Shown here: piece by piece, positions 61,976-64,000 of the stretch
How positions within the stretch are numbered: the first letter of the stretch is position 1
Layout of the letters: each line of letters starts with the position of its first letter
NCBI GenBank assembly: GCA_910575555.1
Contig: CAJTFX010000012.1
Span: 1,020-65,019, forward strand
Direction of reading: 5' to 3'
Length of the DNA: 64,000 nucleotides
Source: Lachnospiraceae bacterium
Lineage (GTDB): Bacteria > Bacillota > Clostridia > Lachnospirales > Lachnospiraceae
Translations under genes and position numbers: made by a program
The notes under the pieces: model-generated
Told to the model about the DNA's origin: nothing
Database searches by the model: none
What the model saw: the letters and a program-made list of their open reading frames with translations, nothing else

Positions 61976-62827
61976 TTATCCCTGTTTCTTTACCACGGGA
62001 ATCCACACCTCGTACTGGGCATTAGCTGGATCAGGATTCAAATACACCTCAATATCCGGCGCACTTCCGTATTCATATCCAGATGTGGGAAGCCATTCTG
62101 TCACAATCCTTTGTTCCAACTCCTGAATGGACTGGTTGGTTCCGGAACCGGAAAAAATCGCCCATGTGGCCGCCGGCACCGTATATTCCTCCCATTCCTC
62201 TCTGTCTTTTGAACTGGAAACAGCAATATAATACCGCCAGGGTTCCTCTTCATTGCAGGTGCTTACCCCCAATACCCCCATAGGCTCTGCATTCATCATT
62301 CCTGTTAACTTTTGCAGCGTTCCATTCATGGAAATTTCCTGCCACTTGGAAGGAATCACCGCAAAATTTTTCTCAATCTCCTTTTCCAACGGCACAGACA
62401 CTCCCACAATGCGAAAAGCATCCTTTGTTTCAATCCGATATTCCATTTCTTCGACTCCTTTCACTGTAAGCTTAAATGTAATCGGAGGAAATGATTTCAC
62501 AGATACTCCTTCTGTCTTTATGGCAGAAGGGGCAATTCCATGAATGGACTGAAATGCCCTGTTAAATGCGGTAGGGGAACTGTATCCATATTTCTCCGCC
62601 GCATCAATAATCTTAATTTTTCCGCCCTGTAAATCCACCGCTGCCAGTGACATTTTTCTCTTTCGGATATACTCAGACAAGGGCATGCCTGCCATATAAG
62701 AAAACATCCTCTGAAAGTGGTAAGAAGAACACCCGGCAATTCGTCCAAGCTCTTCGTAATCCACCTGTTCTGTAAGATGCTCCTCCATGTAATTGATGGC
62801 CTGATTCAATCTTTCTATCCATTCCAT
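61976..62827 (-). CDS. AraC-family regulator with GyrI-like effector domain
   Basis: 283 residues. Two helix-turn-helix motifs in about 8-105 (YEELGRIAGCSSYHFQRMFS and AEKYGYSSPTAFNRAFQSIH) precede a GyrI/SOUL-like small-molecule-binding domain (about 125-283) ending IEVYLNPDPANAQYEVWIPV. This is the Rob/BmrR-like type that binds hydrophobic compounds and often controls drug efflux. No target gene is adjacent, so its regulon is unknown. Confidence 0.93.
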   Translation of the reverse strand: MEWIERLNQAINYMEEHLTEQVDYEELGRIAGCSSYHFQRMFSYMAGMPLSEYIRKRKMSLAAVDLQGGKIKIIDAAEKYGYSSPTAFNRAFQSIHGIAPSAIKTEGVSVKSFPPITFKLTVKGVEEMEYRIETKDAFRIVGVSVPLEKEIEKNFAVIPSKWQEISMNGTLQKLTGMMNAEPMGVLGVSTCNEEEPWRYYIAVSSSKDREEWEEYTVPAATWAIFSGSGTNQSIQELEQRIVTEWLPTSGYEYGSAPDIEVYLNPDPANAQYEVWIPVVKKQG

Positions 62828-62976
62828 AGTTTCATCCGCTCCTTTACATGGATCATTCTAGCAATATTTTTACCGTCTGTCCTCTCTTTCCCTGCACAAA
62901 AAAGAGAGGATGGATCACACAATTTTTGAATATAACAGGATCTTTAAATTAATATAACCTATTTTTAACTTTTATA

Positions 62977-64000
62977 TTATCCCTGAATCTGAAGGAGCTT
63001 TTTCTTTAATTCACCTTCCAGGCGGTTCATCTCTTTCTCTGCTTCCCTGCGTTTTTCTTTTCCTTCTTTCTGAATCCGCATCACTTCATCCAATGTAGAA
63101 ATCAGGGATTCATTGGTTTTACGCAGTGTCTCCATATCAATAATTCCCCGTTCAGACTCTCTGGCTGTTTCCACTGTGGCAACCTTCAGCCGTTCTGCAT
63201 TTTTCATTAACAATTCGTTGGTCAGATCTGTCACTTGCCTCTGAGCCTGAGCCGCCTGAGCAGAATGCTCCACGCCCATGGCAAGAACCATCTGACTTTT
63301 CCACAGAGGTATTGTATTCACTATGGTAGACTGAATCTTTTCTACCATAACGGTATCGTTATTCTGAACCAGACGAATCTGCGGAGCCGTCTGAATCGAA
63401 ATCATTCGCGTCAATTCCAGATCATGGATTTTCTTCTCAAACCGGGTGCAGAGAGACTCTAAATCTTTGGCTTCCTGAGCATCCTCCGGCAGTCCCGAAC
63501 GGTTGGCTTTTGCTATTAAATCAGCAAGTTCTGTCTGTCTCACCTGTTCCAGTTTCTTCTTTCCAGCCAGAATATACATGGAAAGCTCCTTAAAATATAT
63601 TTTATTCTGCTCATACATTTTATCCAGAATGGCAGCGTCTTTCATCAGCTGCACCTGATGCCCTTCTAAAACCTTGCAGATTTTGTTCACATTCGTCTCA
63701 GCTTTATCATATTTCGCTTTTAATGCCGTCAGTTTGTTGGAAGATTTCTTAAACCTTGCCAGAAACCCCTTTTCTTCTTCTGCATCAAAGCCTTTCAATT
63801 CTGTCACTACTCCTGTCAGCAAGTCACCGATTTCTCCCAAATCCTTAGTCTGAACATTTTCCAGGGCTTTTTCCGAAAAATCCGCCATTTTCTTCTGAGT
63901 TCCCGCACCGTACTGCAGTACAATATTTGAATTGTGCAAATCAATCTGACTGGTAAACTGCTCTACCATCCGGCGTTCTTCTTCTGTCAGAATATTATCG
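62977..64000 (-). CDS. TelA-family toxic anion resistance protein (5' end beyond window)
   Basis: At least 341 residues; the frame stays open to the right edge (NILTEEERRMVEQFTSQIDL across the first in-window Met), so the true start is outside. It is a long helical, coiled-coil protein with family motifs such as LVQNNDTVMVEKIQSTIVN, TIPLWKSQMVLAMG and a C-terminal charged coiled coil. TelA/KlaA proteins are linked to tellurite and cell-envelope stress resistance; in Firmicutes they often pair with XpaC, which would be upstream, off the window. Confidence 0.9.
   Translation of the reverse strand, partial: DNILTEEERRMVEQFTSQIDLHNSNIVLQYGAGTQKKMADFSEKALENVQTKDLGEIGDLLTGVVTELKGFDAEEEKGFLARFKKSSNKLTALKAKYDKAETNVNKICKVLEGHQVQLMKDAAILDKMYEQNKIYFKELSMYILAGKKKLEQVRQTELADLIAKANRSGLPEDAQEAKDLESLCTRFEKKIHDLELTRMISIQTAPQIRLVQNNDTVMVEKIQSTIVNTIPLWKSQMVLAMGVEHSAQAAQAQRQVTDLTNELLMKNAERLKVATVETARESERGIIDMETLRKTNESLISTLDEVMRIQKEGKEKRREAEKEMNRLEGELKKKLLQIQG

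Overview
The window looks like a chromosomal segment of a low-to-moderate GC, Gram-positive anaerobe of the Clostridia, most likely Lachnospiraceae. This rests on the partial 16S gene, consensus sigma-A promoters, strong AGGAGG ribosome sites, a clostridial pdu microcompartment locus, a BspA-type surface protein and a clostridial Cys-rich peptide (CcpM-type) cluster. The genus was not determined. Most genes from 1 to 41.6 kb are on the minus strand; the 41.8-57.7 kb region is on the plus strand.

Left end (1-12.2 kb): the 5' part of a 16S rRNA gene runs off the left edge, preceded by tRNA-Ser(GCU), each with its own consensus promoter. Then come a chemotaxis receptor, a two-subunit class I fumarase, a small regulator/membrane-protein operon (DUF2975, XRE regulator, DUF4173-like), a large secreted leucine-rich-repeat protein, and an unrecognised plus-strand protein with CorA-like layout. 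A long imperfect inverted repeat closes this part.

Microcompartment locus (12.2-31.4 kb, minus strand): this is a nearly complete 1,2-propanediol utilisation operon in the order A-B-C-D-E-G-H-K-like-J-L-EutJ-M-like-N-O-P-S-T-U-V. The B12-dependent diol dehydratase large subunit keeps every known active-site residue. Diol dehydratase makes propionaldehyde. PduP and PduL convert it to propionyl phosphate, while an iron alcohol dehydrogenase can reduce it to propanol. PduG/H, PduO and PduS maintain the cofactor. Upstream are a PocR-domain sensor and an AraC-type response regulator. The sensor looks catalytically dead: Tyr replaces the phospho-acceptor His and the N-box is lost.

ABC/lipoprotein operon (31.5-41.6 kb, minus strand): an OmpR-type two-component system, two paralogous lipoproteins, two ABC-2 permeases, an ATPase and two membrane-anchored exported proteins. 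A pair of GTAAAGG direct repeats lies exactly 30 nt upstream of the -10 box both at the regulator gene and at the first lipoprotein gene, so one regulon with autoregulation is likely.

Peptide locus (41.7-57.7 kb, plus strand): a LytTR regulator and a GHKL kinase (split by a 1-nt shift in a G7 tract) precede a MacB-type permease/ATPase pair. Next is an AT-rich core encoding a radical SAM/SPASM maturase, a TIGR04066-like protein, an acyl-carrier-like protein without the usual Ser, and a 64-residue precursor with five clustered cysteines. Three tandem paralogous permeases, a cytoplasmic subtilisin-like protease and an ABC exporter follow. This is the best candidate for an undescribed product and resistance system in the window. 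Maturation by the radical SAM enzyme, leader removal by the subtilase and export or self-protection by the ABC proteins are inferred.

Right end (57.8-64 kb): a secreted CHAP-domain protein with Ig-like and InlB-type repeats, a secreted protein of unknown function, an XRE regulator, a Uma2-family protein, an AraC/GyrI-type regulator and a TelA-family protein cut by the window edge.
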